Assembly: GCA_964593585.1 (NCBI GenBank)
Contig: CAZQIZ010000002.1
Span: 62,001-126,000, forward strand
Length of the DNA stretch: 64,000 bases
Origin: JACQFV01 sp964593585
GTDB lineage: Bacteria > Zixibacteria > MSB-5A5 > WJJR01
Reading direction: 5' to 3'
Shown here: in pieces, positions 35,910 through 44,168 of the stretch
Position numbering within the stretch: the first letter of the stretch is position 1
Layout of the letters: each line of letters begins with the position of its first letter
Notes under the pieces: model-generated
What the model saw: only the letters and a program-made list of their open reading frames with translations
Told to the model about the DNA's origin: nothing
The model's database searches: none
Made by a program: the position numbers and the translations under genes

Positions 35910-36659
35910 TCATCGGCCGCGTCCGATCCATCTCTCCAGCGCGATGGCGTCCTCCGGCGTGTCCACCCCGTGGGTGCGGGTCCGGCAGAGGCCAACCGCG
36001 ATCGGGACATCGTGTTCGAGCAGTCGCAACTGCTCGAGCCGCTCGCGTTTTTCCAGCGGCGTCCGGGGCCAGCCGGCAAATCGCAACAGCATCGGCCGCT
36101 CAAAGGCGTAAGCGCCCAGATGCAGCCAGAAGGGCTCGGTCCCGTTTGTTGCGTGGGGGATCGGTGCCCGCGAAAAGTACAACGCCCGTCCGGAACGTGA
36201 AAGCACAACTTTGACGCGGTTGGGATTTTCTGCGTGCGCGGGGTCGAGCGTGCGCGCCAGTGTCGCCACCGGACAATCGGCGTGGCGTTCGAGGGCCTCG
36301 ACCAGCAGGTCGATCGGGCGGCCGTCGGGGATCCACTCGTCGCCCTGCCAATTGATGATCCAGCGTGTCCGCAGGCGGCGTGAAACATAGGCGGCGCGAT
36401 CGGAGCCGGAGGCCAGCGACTTGGGGGTGATAACCGCTTCGATTCCCGCCGCTTCGGCACAGCGGGCGATGCGCCGGTCGTCGGTGGCCACCAGCCAGCG
36501 TTTCACGCGCCGGGAACGGCGGCAGCCGACAATCACCCGCTCCAGCAACGGCACGCCGGCGATGGGCGTCAAAACCTTGCCGGGAAAGCGGGTCGAGCCC
36601 CAGCGCGCCGGGATGATGCCGACGCAATCCCCTGTGGCGATGCGGCGCTTTTGGGTCAT
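35910..36659 (-). CDS. kdsB: CMP-KDO synthetase
   Basis: 249 residues. Nucleotidyltransferase with GIIPARWGSTRFPGKVL at the N-terminus and NWQGDEWIPDG, where most KdsB have VQGDEP; LYFSRAPIPHA and LHLGAYAFERPML are conserved. Activates KDO as CMP-KDO for lipid A glycosylation. It lies between gatC and pyrG on the minus strand, away from kdsACD. Confidence 0.93.
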   Translation of the reverse strand: MTQKRRIATGDCVGIIPARWGSTRFPGKVLTPIAGVPLLERVIVGCRRSRRVKRWLVATDDRRIARCAEAAGIEAVITPKSLASGSDRAAYVSRRLRTRWIINWQGDEWIPDGRPIDLLVEALERHADCPVATLARTLDPAHAENPNRVKVVLSRSGRALYFSRAPIPHATNGTEPFWLHLGAYAFERPMLLRFAGWPRTPLEKRERLEQLRLLEHDVPIAVGLCRTRTHGVDTPEDAIALERWIGRGR

Positions 36660-36709
36660 GACAAATGACTCCGTCGGAGGATGGCTTGACCGGTCGGAAT
36701 CGGAGCGTT

Positions 36710-37003
36710 CTATCCGATGACTTTGGGGAACCGGAAGAACCCGTCCTCAGGCTCGGGGGCGCCGGAGAGCGCGGATTCCCTTGGCAGACTGGGACGGATC
36801 ACATCGTCACGGAGCGCCTCGGCGTCGGGCACAAGCGGCAGGACGGCGCGGACCTCGGCGGCGGCATCGCGCACTTCGGCGAGCTGGTCCATGTAGGCGG
36901 AGATGCGGGCCAGATCGCGTCCGAAGCGCTCCAATTCCGCGTCGGTCAACTCCAACCGCGCCAACTTCGCCGTATAGGCCACTTCCTCACGGGTGATTGC
37001 CAT
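36710..37003 (-). CDS. gatC: Asp/Glu-tRNA amidotransferase subunit C
   Basis: 97 residues with the family start MAITREEVAYTAKLARLELT and the C-terminal LRDDVIRPSLPRESAL ... GFFRFPKVI, which wraps the GatA-GatB interface. It supports transamidation of misacylated Asp-tRNA(Asn) or Glu-tRNA(Gln). gatA and gatB are not next to it here. Confidence 0.95.
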   Translation of the reverse strand: MAITREEVAYTAKLARLELTDAELERFGRDLARISAYMDQLAEVRDAAAEVRAVLPLVPDAEALRDDVIRPSLPRESALSGAPEPEDGFFRFPKVIG

Positions 37004-37044
37004 ACCGTCGCCTCTGCCCTTCCGTCCTGATCCTCCGGGAATCC

Positions 37045-37074
37045 ATAGAAGCGATGCGGGGCTGCGGTTGTCAA
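37045..37074 (-). promoter_or_regulatory. Possible promoter of gatC-kdsB-pyrG
   Basis: Minus strand TTGACA (complement of 37069-37074) and TTCTAT (complement of 37045-37050) with an 18-base spacer, 41 bases before gatC. The -35 is perfect, the -10 weak. Confidence 0.45.
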
Positions 37075-37142
37075 TTCGGAAAAGGGCGGCGGCCCGCAGA
37101 TTGGGTGTTGTTTGCCCGCGCGCGCGGCATTTACTTCCACAA

Positions 37143-37649
37143 ATGGCAACCACGATGGCAAGACCGACGTTGCGCGACCGTCTGCGTCGCGTTTTATCCA
37201 CATCCGAACACGGCGTGCGTTTGGCGGAAGCCGGAGACGCCGCGGCGATCAGCCGCCTGTTGCAGACGCTGGCGGCGCAAGAATGGGATGTCACACCCGA
37301 AGATTTGGCCGAATCGGTCGAGGGCGCGCTGGCGCGTCCGGGCGATGTCATGTTCGTGCTGCGCGACGATACCGACGGCACGGCGGAGGGCATGGCGGTG
37401 ATCCATGTGCTGCCGGCGCTGGCCGAAGGCGGGCGGCAGATCTTCATTGACGATCTGGTCGTGACGCCCGAAGCGCAGGGGCAGGGGCTCGGTGGACGGC
37501 TGATGCGGGCGATTGTCGGCATCGGCGAGGCAATTGACGCGTCGTTGATCTTCCTGCACGCGCGCCCATCGAACGCGGAGGCGAAGCGGCTCTACGAAAG
37601 CGCCGGCTTCAAGGCCGTCGACGATGTTGTCTATCAACTCGAAGATTAG
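37143..37649 (+). CDS. GNAT-family N-acetyltransferase
   Basis: 168 residues from an ATG at 37143 (another at 37155). GNAT fold: FIDDLVVTPEAQGQGLGGRLMRAI is the acetyl-CoA-binding motif A, and HARPSNAEAKRLYESAGFK is motif B. The acceptor is unknown. It is three bases ahead of the M24 peptidase, so both are co-transcribed. Confidence 0.88.
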   Translation: MATTMARPTLRDRLRRVLSTSEHGVRLAEAGDAAAISRLLQTLAAQEWDVTPEDLAESVEGALARPGDVMFVLRDDTDGTAEGMAVIHVLPALAEGGRQIFIDDLVVTPEAQGQGLGGRLMRAIVGIGEAIDASLIFLHARPSNAEAKRLYESAGFKAVDDVVYQLED

Positions 37650-37652
37650 CGC

Positions 37653-38843
37653 ATGCCCGCCATACTCACCGATCAACTGGCCGCGATCCAGCAGGCCTTG
37701 CGTGACGAGGGGCTGGACGGCTGGCTGCTTTATGACGCCCACGGGCTCAACCCGATTGCGCGGCAGATCGCCGGCATTGTCGGGGTGGTGACCCGCCGCT
37801 GGTTTGTGCTGATCCCGGCGCAGGGTCCGGTGCGGGTGCTCTACCATCGCATCGAGAGTCTCTCGTTCGAGGGGATGGCGGCGGAGAAGCGCGTGTACCG
37901 CACCTGGCAGGAACTGGACGCGGGAATCGACTGGGCGACGCAGGGGTGCCATCGGGTGGCGATGGAGTATTCCCCCGATAACGCGATCCCGTACGTGGCG
38001 CGGGTCGACGCGGCGACGGTGGAAAAGATTCGCGCGCGCCGCATCGAGGTAGTTTCCTCGGCCGATCTGGTGGCGCGGTTTCTCGCCGCCTGGACGCCGT
38101 CGCAGTTTGAAAGCCATCGGCGGGCCGTGACGGCGGTGCTGGAAATCAAGGACCTGGCTTTCGATCTGGTGCGTCGCAAGGTGCGCGAGCGCGCGTCCCT
38201 GACCGAGCATGAGGTCGCCGAGTTCATCCGCGGCGAATTCGCGCGGCGCGGCATGGTCAACGATGGCGAGGGGCCGATCTGCGCGGTGGATGCCAACGCC
38301 GGCAATCCGCACTATGAGCCGACCGCGGGCAAATCAGCGAAGGTCGGGCCGAATCAGTTGGTGCTTTTGGACATCTGGGCGAAGTTCGACACGTCCGATG
38401 CGGTCTATGCCGACATCACCTGGACCGGCTACACCGGCGCCCAGGTTCCCGATGAAATCGCCAAGGTGTTCGGTATCGTAGCGCGGGGACGCGACCGCGC
38501 GGTCGAGTTCGCCAACGAGAAACTGGCGCGCGGCGAGACGGTCCACGGGTACGAAGTCGACCGGGCGGTGCGCACGGTGATTGATCAGGCCGGTTACGGT
38601 GAGCAGTTCATTCATCGCACCGGCCACTCACTGGGGCGCGCGGTGCATGATGTCGGCCCCAACATCGACGATCTGGAAACGCAGGACCGTCGGCGATTGC
38701 AGGAGAACGTCGCCTTCACCGTCGAGCCGGGCATATACCTCCCGCATTTTGGCATCCGCTCCGAGATCAACGTGGTCATGCAAAACCGTCGCGCGGTGGT
38801 GACCACGCTGCCCTTGCAGACCGAAGTCCTGCCGCTGGTATGA
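37653..38843 (+). CDS. M24-family metallopeptidase (Xaa-Pro aminopeptidase-like)
   Basis: 396 residues. An N-terminal creatinase-type domain (1 to about 160) precedes the pita-bread catalytic domain. Metal ligands appear in order: Asp in LLDIWAKFD and VYADITWTG, His in HRTGHSLGRAVHD, Glu in FTVEPGIYLP and Glu in IRSEINVV. Probably removes N-terminal residues from peptides with proline in second position; exact specificity cannot be read from sequence. Confidence 0.9.
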   Translation: MPAILTDQLAAIQQALRDEGLDGWLLYDAHGLNPIARQIAGIVGVVTRRWFVLIPAQGPVRVLYHRIESLSFEGMAAEKRVYRTWQELDAGIDWATQGCHRVAMEYSPDNAIPYVARVDAATVEKIRARRIEVVSSADLVARFLAAWTPSQFESHRRAVTAVLEIKDLAFDLVRRKVRERASLTEHEVAEFIRGEFARRGMVNDGEGPICAVDANAGNPHYEPTAGKSAKVGPNQLVLLDIWAKFDTSDAVYADITWTGYTGAQVPDEIAKVFGIVARGRDRAVEFANEKLARGETVHGYEVDRAVRTVIDQAGYGEQFIHRTGHSLGRAVHDVGPNIDDLETQDRRRLQENVAFTVEPGIYLPHFGIRSEINVVMQNRRAVVTTLPLQTEVLPLV

Positions 38844-39319
38844 ACCGAGTTCCGCGTAAGAAACCCGCCGACCTGACGCAAAACTGGACGGCCGCGCGTC
38901 GACGGATGCTGACGTCGCGATTCCGTACGGTCCCCTTCCCCAACTGGATGGGCATGAAAATCGTTCGTCTGGCGGCCGGCGCGGCGACGCTGTCGTTGAC
39001 GGCGGTGCGTCATCACCAACAGTATCAGGGGATCGTGCACGGCGGGGCGCTGGCCTCGTTGGCCGACACCGCCGCGACCTTTGCGGCGCTGACGGTGATT
39101 CCGGAGGGGAACGATCTGGTGACGATCGAGTTCAAGATGAATTACCTGGCGGCGCTGCCCGGCGGGACGGCGTGGGCGGCGGGACGGACCGTGCGGGTGG
39201 GATCGCGGGTGGCGGTCGCCGCGGTCGATGTGTACGGTCCGACGAAGGATCGCCTGATCGCGACGGGCACATTCACGATGCTGGTCTTTCCGCAATCCGG
39301 GAGCAAAGGGGCGGCGTGA
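38840..39319 (+). CDS. Hotdog-fold acyl-CoA thioesterase (PaaI type)
   Basis: 159 residues; ATG overlaps the peptidase stop (ATGA). The hotdog signature GIVHGGALASLADTAATFAA contains the HGG and Asp typical of PaaI-like thioesterases. A basic N-terminal extension of about 25 residues precedes the domain. Substrate unknown. Confidence 0.88.
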   Translation: MNRVPRKKPADLTQNWTAARRRMLTSRFRTVPFPNWMGMKIVRLAAGAATLSLTAVRHHQQYQGIVHGGALASLADTAATFAALTVIPEGNDLVTIEFKMNYLAALPGGTAWAAGRTVRVGSRVAVAAVDVYGPTKDRLIATGTFTMLVFPQSGSKGAA

Positions 39320-39885
39320 GTTATATCGACAGCGCAACGATCGCCGGCTGGGAGGCGCGCTACGGCCGACCGGTCGAGTGGCACCACCATCAGCCGGTCT
39401 CCAGCCACGACTTCGATGGCATCAAGGCCAGCCAGAAGAACGGCCGTGACCATGACATCACCTTCTATATCGAAAACCGCGGGCGTGTGGCCGTAATCGC
39501 CAAACCGATCTATCCGCGCGGGCTTTTCCGCGCGCCTTCGGGCGGTCTGCATGTGGGCGAGACACTGGAGGAAGGCGCGACGCGCGAAGCCTACGAGGAA
39601 ACCGGGCTGGTGATGACGCTGGACCGGTATTTGTTGCGCGCCAGGGTGGTCTTTGAGGACTGCGGCCGTGAGATCCTCTGGTGGACGCATGTCTTCAGCG
39701 CGCGCACCGATGATGAGGTGATCGCGCCGGTCGATACGCAGGAAATCCGTGAAGCGCGTTGGGCGCTCCCGGAGGAGTTTGCGGGCTTTACGGCCCAGAT
39801 GGCGACCGCCGACCGTGGCGGTTTGCGATACCGTGCCGCGCTTCACCGGCAAATCGCCATGATCCACCCCCTATTCAATTCCTGA
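39316..39885 (+). CDS. NUDIX hydrolase
   Basis: 189 residues from a GTG overlapping the thioesterase stop (GTGA). A complete NUDIX box GLHVGETLEEGATREAYEE follows APSG near residue 75. The upstream beta-sheet half includes FYIENRGRVAVIAKP. It hydrolyses a nucleoside-diphosphate-linked compound; which one is not evident. Last of the four-gene overlapping set beginning with the GNAT gene. Confidence 0.9.
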   Translation: MSYIDSATIAGWEARYGRPVEWHHHQPVSSHDFDGIKASQKNGRDHDITFYIENRGRVAVIAKPIYPRGLFRAPSGGLHVGETLEEGATREAYEETGLVMTLDRYLLRARVVFEDCGREILWWTHVFSARTDDEVIAPVDTQEIREARWALPEEFAGFTAQMATADRGGLRYRAALHRQIAMIHPLFNS

Positions 39886-40124
39886 TCAGGAAAGGTCGCT
39901 GGCGCGCCACAACCTGTGGGATGCCAACCACTCCCGCCTGCTGTAGGATATCCGCACAGGGGCAGATCATCTAATATCTGGCTTTCACTGATCCACATAT
40001 AGCATTATCTCGCAACCGCTTCCGCCTCAGCATCCTACGCGGTTATTCACGCGGCAAATCCGGCATCGGGATTGCGATTTGGCTGTCCGGACACGCTGTG
40101 CCCATGAGGGCGACGGGAGCGACG

Positions 40125-40352
40125 ATGATGAGGGTCCGTTACATCCTGACCATGGAAGACCTGGTGGTGCATGGCGAGCACATCGACAGTCTGACGCTGG
40201 ACTGGCAGGATGAGGCGACGCGCGAACAGGTGATGGGCTTCTCGCAGAAATGGATCACGTCGCGAAACTTCCTCACTTCGCGGATGAACGGGCTTTCGGA
40301 AGTCGGCGAGTCGTCGTTGACGATCGAGCCGGTGGGAACTGAAGTCGTGTAG
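40125..40352 (+). CDS. Small protein of unknown function
   Basis: 75 codons with GGGAG upstream of tandem ATGs (40125, 40128). Sequence is acidic and compact (MRVRYILTMEDLVVHGEHID...), no signal peptide or cysteines. It heads a run of three closely spaced short genes, which supports it being real. The 239 bases before it show no feature beyond AT-rich patches. Confidence 0.55.
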   Translation: MMRVRYILTMEDLVVHGEHIDSLTLDWQDEATREQVMGFSQKWITSRNFLTSRMNGLSEVGESSLTIEPVGTEVV

Positions 40353-40366
40353 CACAGGGAGCAACG

Positions 40367-40702
40367 ATGAGCGGGGCGGGCGGACTGGTGATGACGATCT
40401 TCGCGTCGATGACGGAGTTCGTCGAGCGGCTCGCCGATCGCTGGAGCGATCTGAACGCGTTCATCGTGTCCCACCTGGGCGAGATCGGGCAGTATGCCTT
40501 CTGGGCGTTCAGCGCGCTGGTCGTCCTGATCATCGTGACCTACGCCACCAAACTCGTCTACAACCTAGCCAAATGGGTGCTGGTCCCGTCGGCGCTGCTG
40601 TCGATTGCCGGCCTGACGCTGGCGCCTTCGATCTCCCCAATGCAGACCTTTCCGGTGTTCATCGGCGTGACCACGCTGGTGATGCTGGTGAAAGCGCGGT
40701 GA
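40367..40702 (+). CDS. Small membrane protein of unknown function
   Basis: 111 residues, AGGGA before the ATG. An amphipathic start, then two hydrophobic segments (FWAFSALVVLIIVTYATKLV and a second covering WVLVPSALLSIAGLTLA), and a third weaker one near the end. No family recognised. Four bases separate it from the next small gene. Confidence 0.6.
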   Translation: MSGAGGLVMTIFASMTEFVERLADRWSDLNAFIVSHLGEIGQYAFWAFSALVVLIIVTYATKLVYNLAKWVLVPSALLSIAGLTLAPSISPMQTFPVFIGVTTLVMLVKAR

Positions 40703-40706
40703 CACC

Positions 40707-40898
40707 ATGTGGTTTAAGCGACGCGCCTCCAATGGTAAACGTCTGCGGACCTGCCCCCGCTGTCAGGAGAAACTGCAGGCGCGCGAGCATGTGTGGGTTT
40801 GCACACGTTGCATGCTCATCTGGCACGGCGACACATTCGAGCCGCTGACGAAAGATGATTTCGGCTCGCAGTACGACGATTATTTCTTCCGCACGTAG
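40707..40898 (+). CDS. Small zinc-ribbon protein
   Basis: 63 residues. Two CxxC knuckles (RTCPRCQEKL and WVCTRCMLIW) 17 residues apart make a compact zinc ribbon; the C-terminus is acidic/aromatic (DDFGSQYDDYFF). Possibly a nucleic-acid or protein-binding adaptor; function unknown. Confidence 0.7.
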   Translation: MWFKRRASNGKRLRTCPRCQEKLQAREHVWVCTRCMLIWHGDTFEPLTKDDFGSQYDDYFFRT

Positions 40899-40929
40899 CC
40901 GCACGATCCCTGACAAAACGACGACAGGA

Positions 40930-41181
40930 GGACAGGCATTCTTGCCTGTCCATCGCCTCGTGAGGCTGGCCCGCTTTTGGGACCCGCCGAATGAGGCGAC
41001 ACGCGCGGCAGGGCTGTACGCCAATAAAACATTCCATGGCCGTGTCTCAACCCCGTAGGGGCGAACCTCGTGTTCGCCCTCCCACGGTAGGGCTGCCCTC
41101 CCGCGAAATGCCATCGCCGATCGCGGGTCGAAAAAGCCGCCTCCAATCGGCGATGGCAGGTCAGACAGGAATGTCCGACCT
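40930..41181. repeat. Cluster of intergenic hairpins
   Basis: The 313-base gap between the zinc-ribbon gene and nuoN carries several perfect hairpins: GGACAGGCA/TGCCTGTCC (40930-40951), GGGCGAAC/GTTCGCCC near 41059-41079, TGCCATCGCCGAT with its complement (41109-41121, 41146-41158), and AGGTC-GACA/TGTC-GACCT (41158-41181). The genes are convergent, so some may terminate transcripts, but their number suggests stacked repeat elements. No gene is seen. Confidence 0.6.
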
Positions 41182-41211
41182 CCTGATTTGGAGTGAGCGA
41201 AGCGAATGGAT

Positions 41212-42636
41212 TTAAAGCAGCCAGAAGAGCGAACTGCCGGCCAGGTCCAAGAAGGGTTGTGGGTACAGGCCGGGGATCATGGTGACCAGTGTGGCCAACC
41301 AGAGGGCGGGGCGCAGCGAGGCGGGCGGATCGATGGCGGCCGACTCTTCGGTCGGGGGCCACATCCACATCGCCACCACCACGCGCAGGTAGTAGTAGAC
41401 CGACAACGCCGAGAACAGGACCGCCCAAATGACCAGGCCGACCAGATCGGCGCGCACCGCCTCGGAGAAGACAACGAACTTGCCGGCAAAGCCAACGGTC
41501 GGCGGAATGCCCGCGAGCGCGAACATGAAGATCGAAAGAACCGCCGCCAGCGCCGGGTGGCGTTTGCCGAGACCGGCGACATTCTCCAGCGTGGCGCTCA
41601 CGCCGCCATGGCTGATGGCGCAGAGCACGGCGAAGCCGCCCACCGACATTCCGGCATATCCGAGCAGGTAGAAACTCACGGCCCCGACCGCGCTGGACCC
41701 TCCAGCAGCGAGGCCGACCAAGGCATAGCCCATGTGGGCAATGCCGGAATAGGCGAGCAGACGTTTCAGATCATGCTGGCGCAAGGCCAGGAGGTTGCCG
41801 ATCAACATCGACAGCCAGGCGATCCCCCAGAGGAATGACTCCATCGGAATGTCGGCGAACACGGAGAGCGTGAGACGCAAAAGCAAACCGACCGCCGCCG
41901 CCTTGGGCGCGGCGGAATAGAAGGCGACGGTGGGTGTGGGCGCGCCGGCATAGACATCGGGCGCCCAGGCATGGAACGGCGCCGCGGCAATCTTGAAGAG
42001 GAAACCGATCGCAATCAGGATCCCGCCGATCCAAACCAGCAGGCCATGGGCGTCGCCCTGCGCGATCGCCCTGCCGATCTGCTCGAGATTGAAACTGCCG
42101 GTGGCGCCATAAACCAGCGCGATGCCAAAAAGCAGGATGCCGGAGGCGAATGCGCCATTGAGGAAGTACTTCGCGCCCGCCTCGACATGCTCATTATGTT
42201 TGCCATGCCCCGCGGCCATGGCATAGAGCGGCAGCGAGAGGATCTCGAGGGCGATGAACAGGACCGCCATGTGCGCGCCGGTGACCAGCAGGTCCATGCC
42301 GATCACCGACAAGAGCAGCAGGGCGAAATAGTCGACGCCGAAGATCGTGTTGGTGCCTTTGGCCTTCCAGGAGCCGGCGGCGGTGAGCGTGGCCAGCAGC
42401 GCCCCGGTGTAGATCACCAGACGGATCATGTGGGCAAAACGGTCGGCGAGGACCATGCCAGAGAAGCCGACTTCGATGTTCTCGAACTGCAGCGCGACGC
42501 TGACGGCCGCGGCGAAAATGACGAAGGCCGCAAGCCAGCCGGCGTTGAACTTCCCTTTCGAGGTGACATCGAGCAGCATCACCACGAACACGCCCAGGCA
42601 GAGGATGATTTCGGGGGCGATCGCGGCCCAATTCAT
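41212..42636 (-). CDS. nuoN: NADH-quinone oxidoreductase subunit N
   Basis: 474 residues; GGAGGTGA before the ATG, which overlaps the nuoM stop (ATGA). About 14 transmembrane helices of the antiporter-like fold, with HLGY-type motif GIAHMGYALVGLA and FKIAAAPFHAWAPDVYAGAP. One of the three proton-pumping antiporter-like subunits of complex I. Last gene of the nuoJKLMN run. Confidence 0.95.
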   Translation of the reverse strand: MNWAAIAPEIILCLGVFVVMLLDVTSKGKFNAGWLAAFVIFAAAVSVALQFENIEVGFSGMVLADRFAHMIRLVIYTGALLATLTAAGSWKAKGTNTIFGVDYFALLLLSVIGMDLLVTGAHMAVLFIALEILSLPLYAMAAGHGKHNEHVEAGAKYFLNGAFASGILLFGIALVYGATGSFNLEQIGRAIAQGDAHGLLVWIGGILIAIGFLFKIAAAPFHAWAPDVYAGAPTPTVAFYSAAPKAAAVGLLLRLTLSVFADIPMESFLWGIAWLSMLIGNLLALRQHDLKRLLAYSGIAHMGYALVGLAAGGSSAVGAVSFYLLGYAGMSVGGFAVLCAISHGGVSATLENVAGLGKRHPALAAVLSIFMFALAGIPPTVGFAGKFVVFSEAVRADLVGLVIWAVLFSALSVYYYLRVVVAMWMWPPTEESAAIDPPASLRPALWLATLVTMIPGLYPQPFLDLAGSSLFWLL

Positions 42637-44168
42637 CGCGTCACCTCCGCGGCCGGCAGGGTGAATGTCCCGGACGGGTCGGCCGGAGCGCCGTATTGCG
42701 GCGGCTTCACCTGTTCGACCCAGGTCTTCAGATCGGGTTCAATGCGCGCCAGGAAGGGCTTCGGGTAGACACCGATCCAGATGATCAGCGCCAGAAGCGG
42801 AATGACCACCGCCAGTTCGCGGCGGTCGAGGTCGAGAATCTTCTCATTCTCCGGACGGGTGAGCGGACCAAAGAAGACCCGTCGCACCAGCCATAGCATG
42901 TAGCCGGCGGCAAGAATCACGGCGGAAGTCGAGATAATGGCGGCGACCGGACTGGTCTGGAAGGCGCCCAGGAGAATCAGGAACTCGCCGACGAAGCCGT
43001 TGGTGCCCGGCAGGCCGATCGAGGACAAGGTCACGATCAGGAAGATGATGGTAAAGACCGGCACGGTGGCGAAGATGCCGCCATAGTCGGCGATCTGACG
43101 GGTATGACGGCGCTCATAGATCATCCCAATGAGCAAAAAGAGGGCGCCGGTCGAGATGCCATGGTTGATCTGCTGCAACAGCGCGCCGGAGGCGCCGATC
43201 AGATTGAGCGAGGCCAATCCGAGCATGACAAAGCCGAGGTGCGAGACCGAAGAGTAGGCCACCAGGCTCTTCACATCGGACTGGATCAAAGTCATCGCCG
43301 CGCCATAGACGATGCCGATCACCGCCAGCACGAGGATGGTGTCGGCCAATGCCGCATACCCCTCGGGGAACAGCGGCATGGCGAAACGCATGAAACCATA
43401 GGTGCCCAGCTTCAGCAGCACACCGGCCAACATGACCGATCCGGCGGCGGGCGCCTGCACATGCGCATCCGGCAGCCAGGTGTGGAACGGAAACATCGGC
43501 ACCTTGATGGCAAACGCGAGCGCGAAGGCAGCGAAGAGCCAGACCTGAATGCCGGCAGGAATGTTGAGTTGGTACCAGGCAAACAGGTCGAAGGTGCCAT
43601 TGCCGCCGGCGTTGCTGAACTGGTAGGTCCAGAGAATGGCCACCAACATCAGCAGCGATCCGACCATGGTGTAGAGCACGAACTTGACTGTGGCGTAGAT
43701 GCGACGTTCCCCGCCCCAGATGCCGATCAGGAAATACATCGGGATCAGCATCGCCTCCCAGAAGATATAAAAGAGAAAAACATCGGTGGCGCAGAAGGCG
43801 CCGATCACGCCGGTCTCGAGGAACAGAAGCGAGGCGTAGTAGCCGCGTCTGCCCTGCTTGATGCCGGTAAACGACGAGACCACCGCGATGATGGTCAGAA
43901 GCGTGGTGAGCAGGACTAATAGCAGCGAGATGCCATCGAGCCCGAGGGCGTAATTGATGCCGAAGCGGGGAATCCAAGCCGCCTTTTCGACATACTGGAA
44001 TCCGCCGCCGGGGACGAAGCCGAACCAGAGCCAAAGCGACGCGACCAGTTCGACAGCCGAGACGACCGCGGCGACAATCCCCAGTTCCTTCCCCTGATCG
44101 CGCGGCCAGAGCAGCAGGGCGATGCCGGCGACGGCGGGCCAGAAGATGAGGAACGAGAGCAGACCCAT
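42633..44168 (-). CDS. nuoM: NADH-quinone oxidoreductase subunit M
   Basis: 511 residues from an ATG at 44168 sharing one base with the nuoL stop. Conserved segments IFWEAMLIPMYFLIGIWGG, KVPMFPFHTWLPDAHVQAP (with the pumping-path Lys) and SSVSHLGFVMLGL. Antiporter-like membrane subunit of complex I. Longer versions of the frame run back into nuoL. Confidence 0.96.
   Translation of the reverse strand: MGLLSFLIFWPAVAGIALLLWPRDQGKELGIVAAVVSAVELVASLWLWFGFVPGGGFQYVEKAAWIPRFGINYALGLDGISLLLVLLTTLLTIIAVVSSFTGIKQGRRGYYASLLFLETGVIGAFCATDVFLFYIFWEAMLIPMYFLIGIWGGERRIYATVKFVLYTMVGSLLMLVAILWTYQFSNAGGNGTFDLFAWYQLNIPAGIQVWLFAAFALAFAIKVPMFPFHTWLPDAHVQAPAAGSVMLAGVLLKLGTYGFMRFAMPLFPEGYAALADTILVLAVIGIVYGAAMTLIQSDVKSLVAYSSVSHLGFVMLGLASLNLIGASGALLQQINHGISTGALFLLIGMIYERRHTRQIADYGGIFATVPVFTIIFLIVTLSSIGLPGTNGFVGEFLILLGAFQTSPVAAIISTSAVILAAGYMLWLVRRVFFGPLTRPENEKILDLDRRELAVVIPLLALIIWIGVYPKPFLARIEPDLKTWVEQVKPPQYGAPADPSGTFTLPAAEVTR

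Noticed and set aside
40930..41181. Possible CRISPR-like array of short repeats
   Set aside because: The repeats are different hairpins, not one repeat with regular unique spacers, and no cas gene is near.
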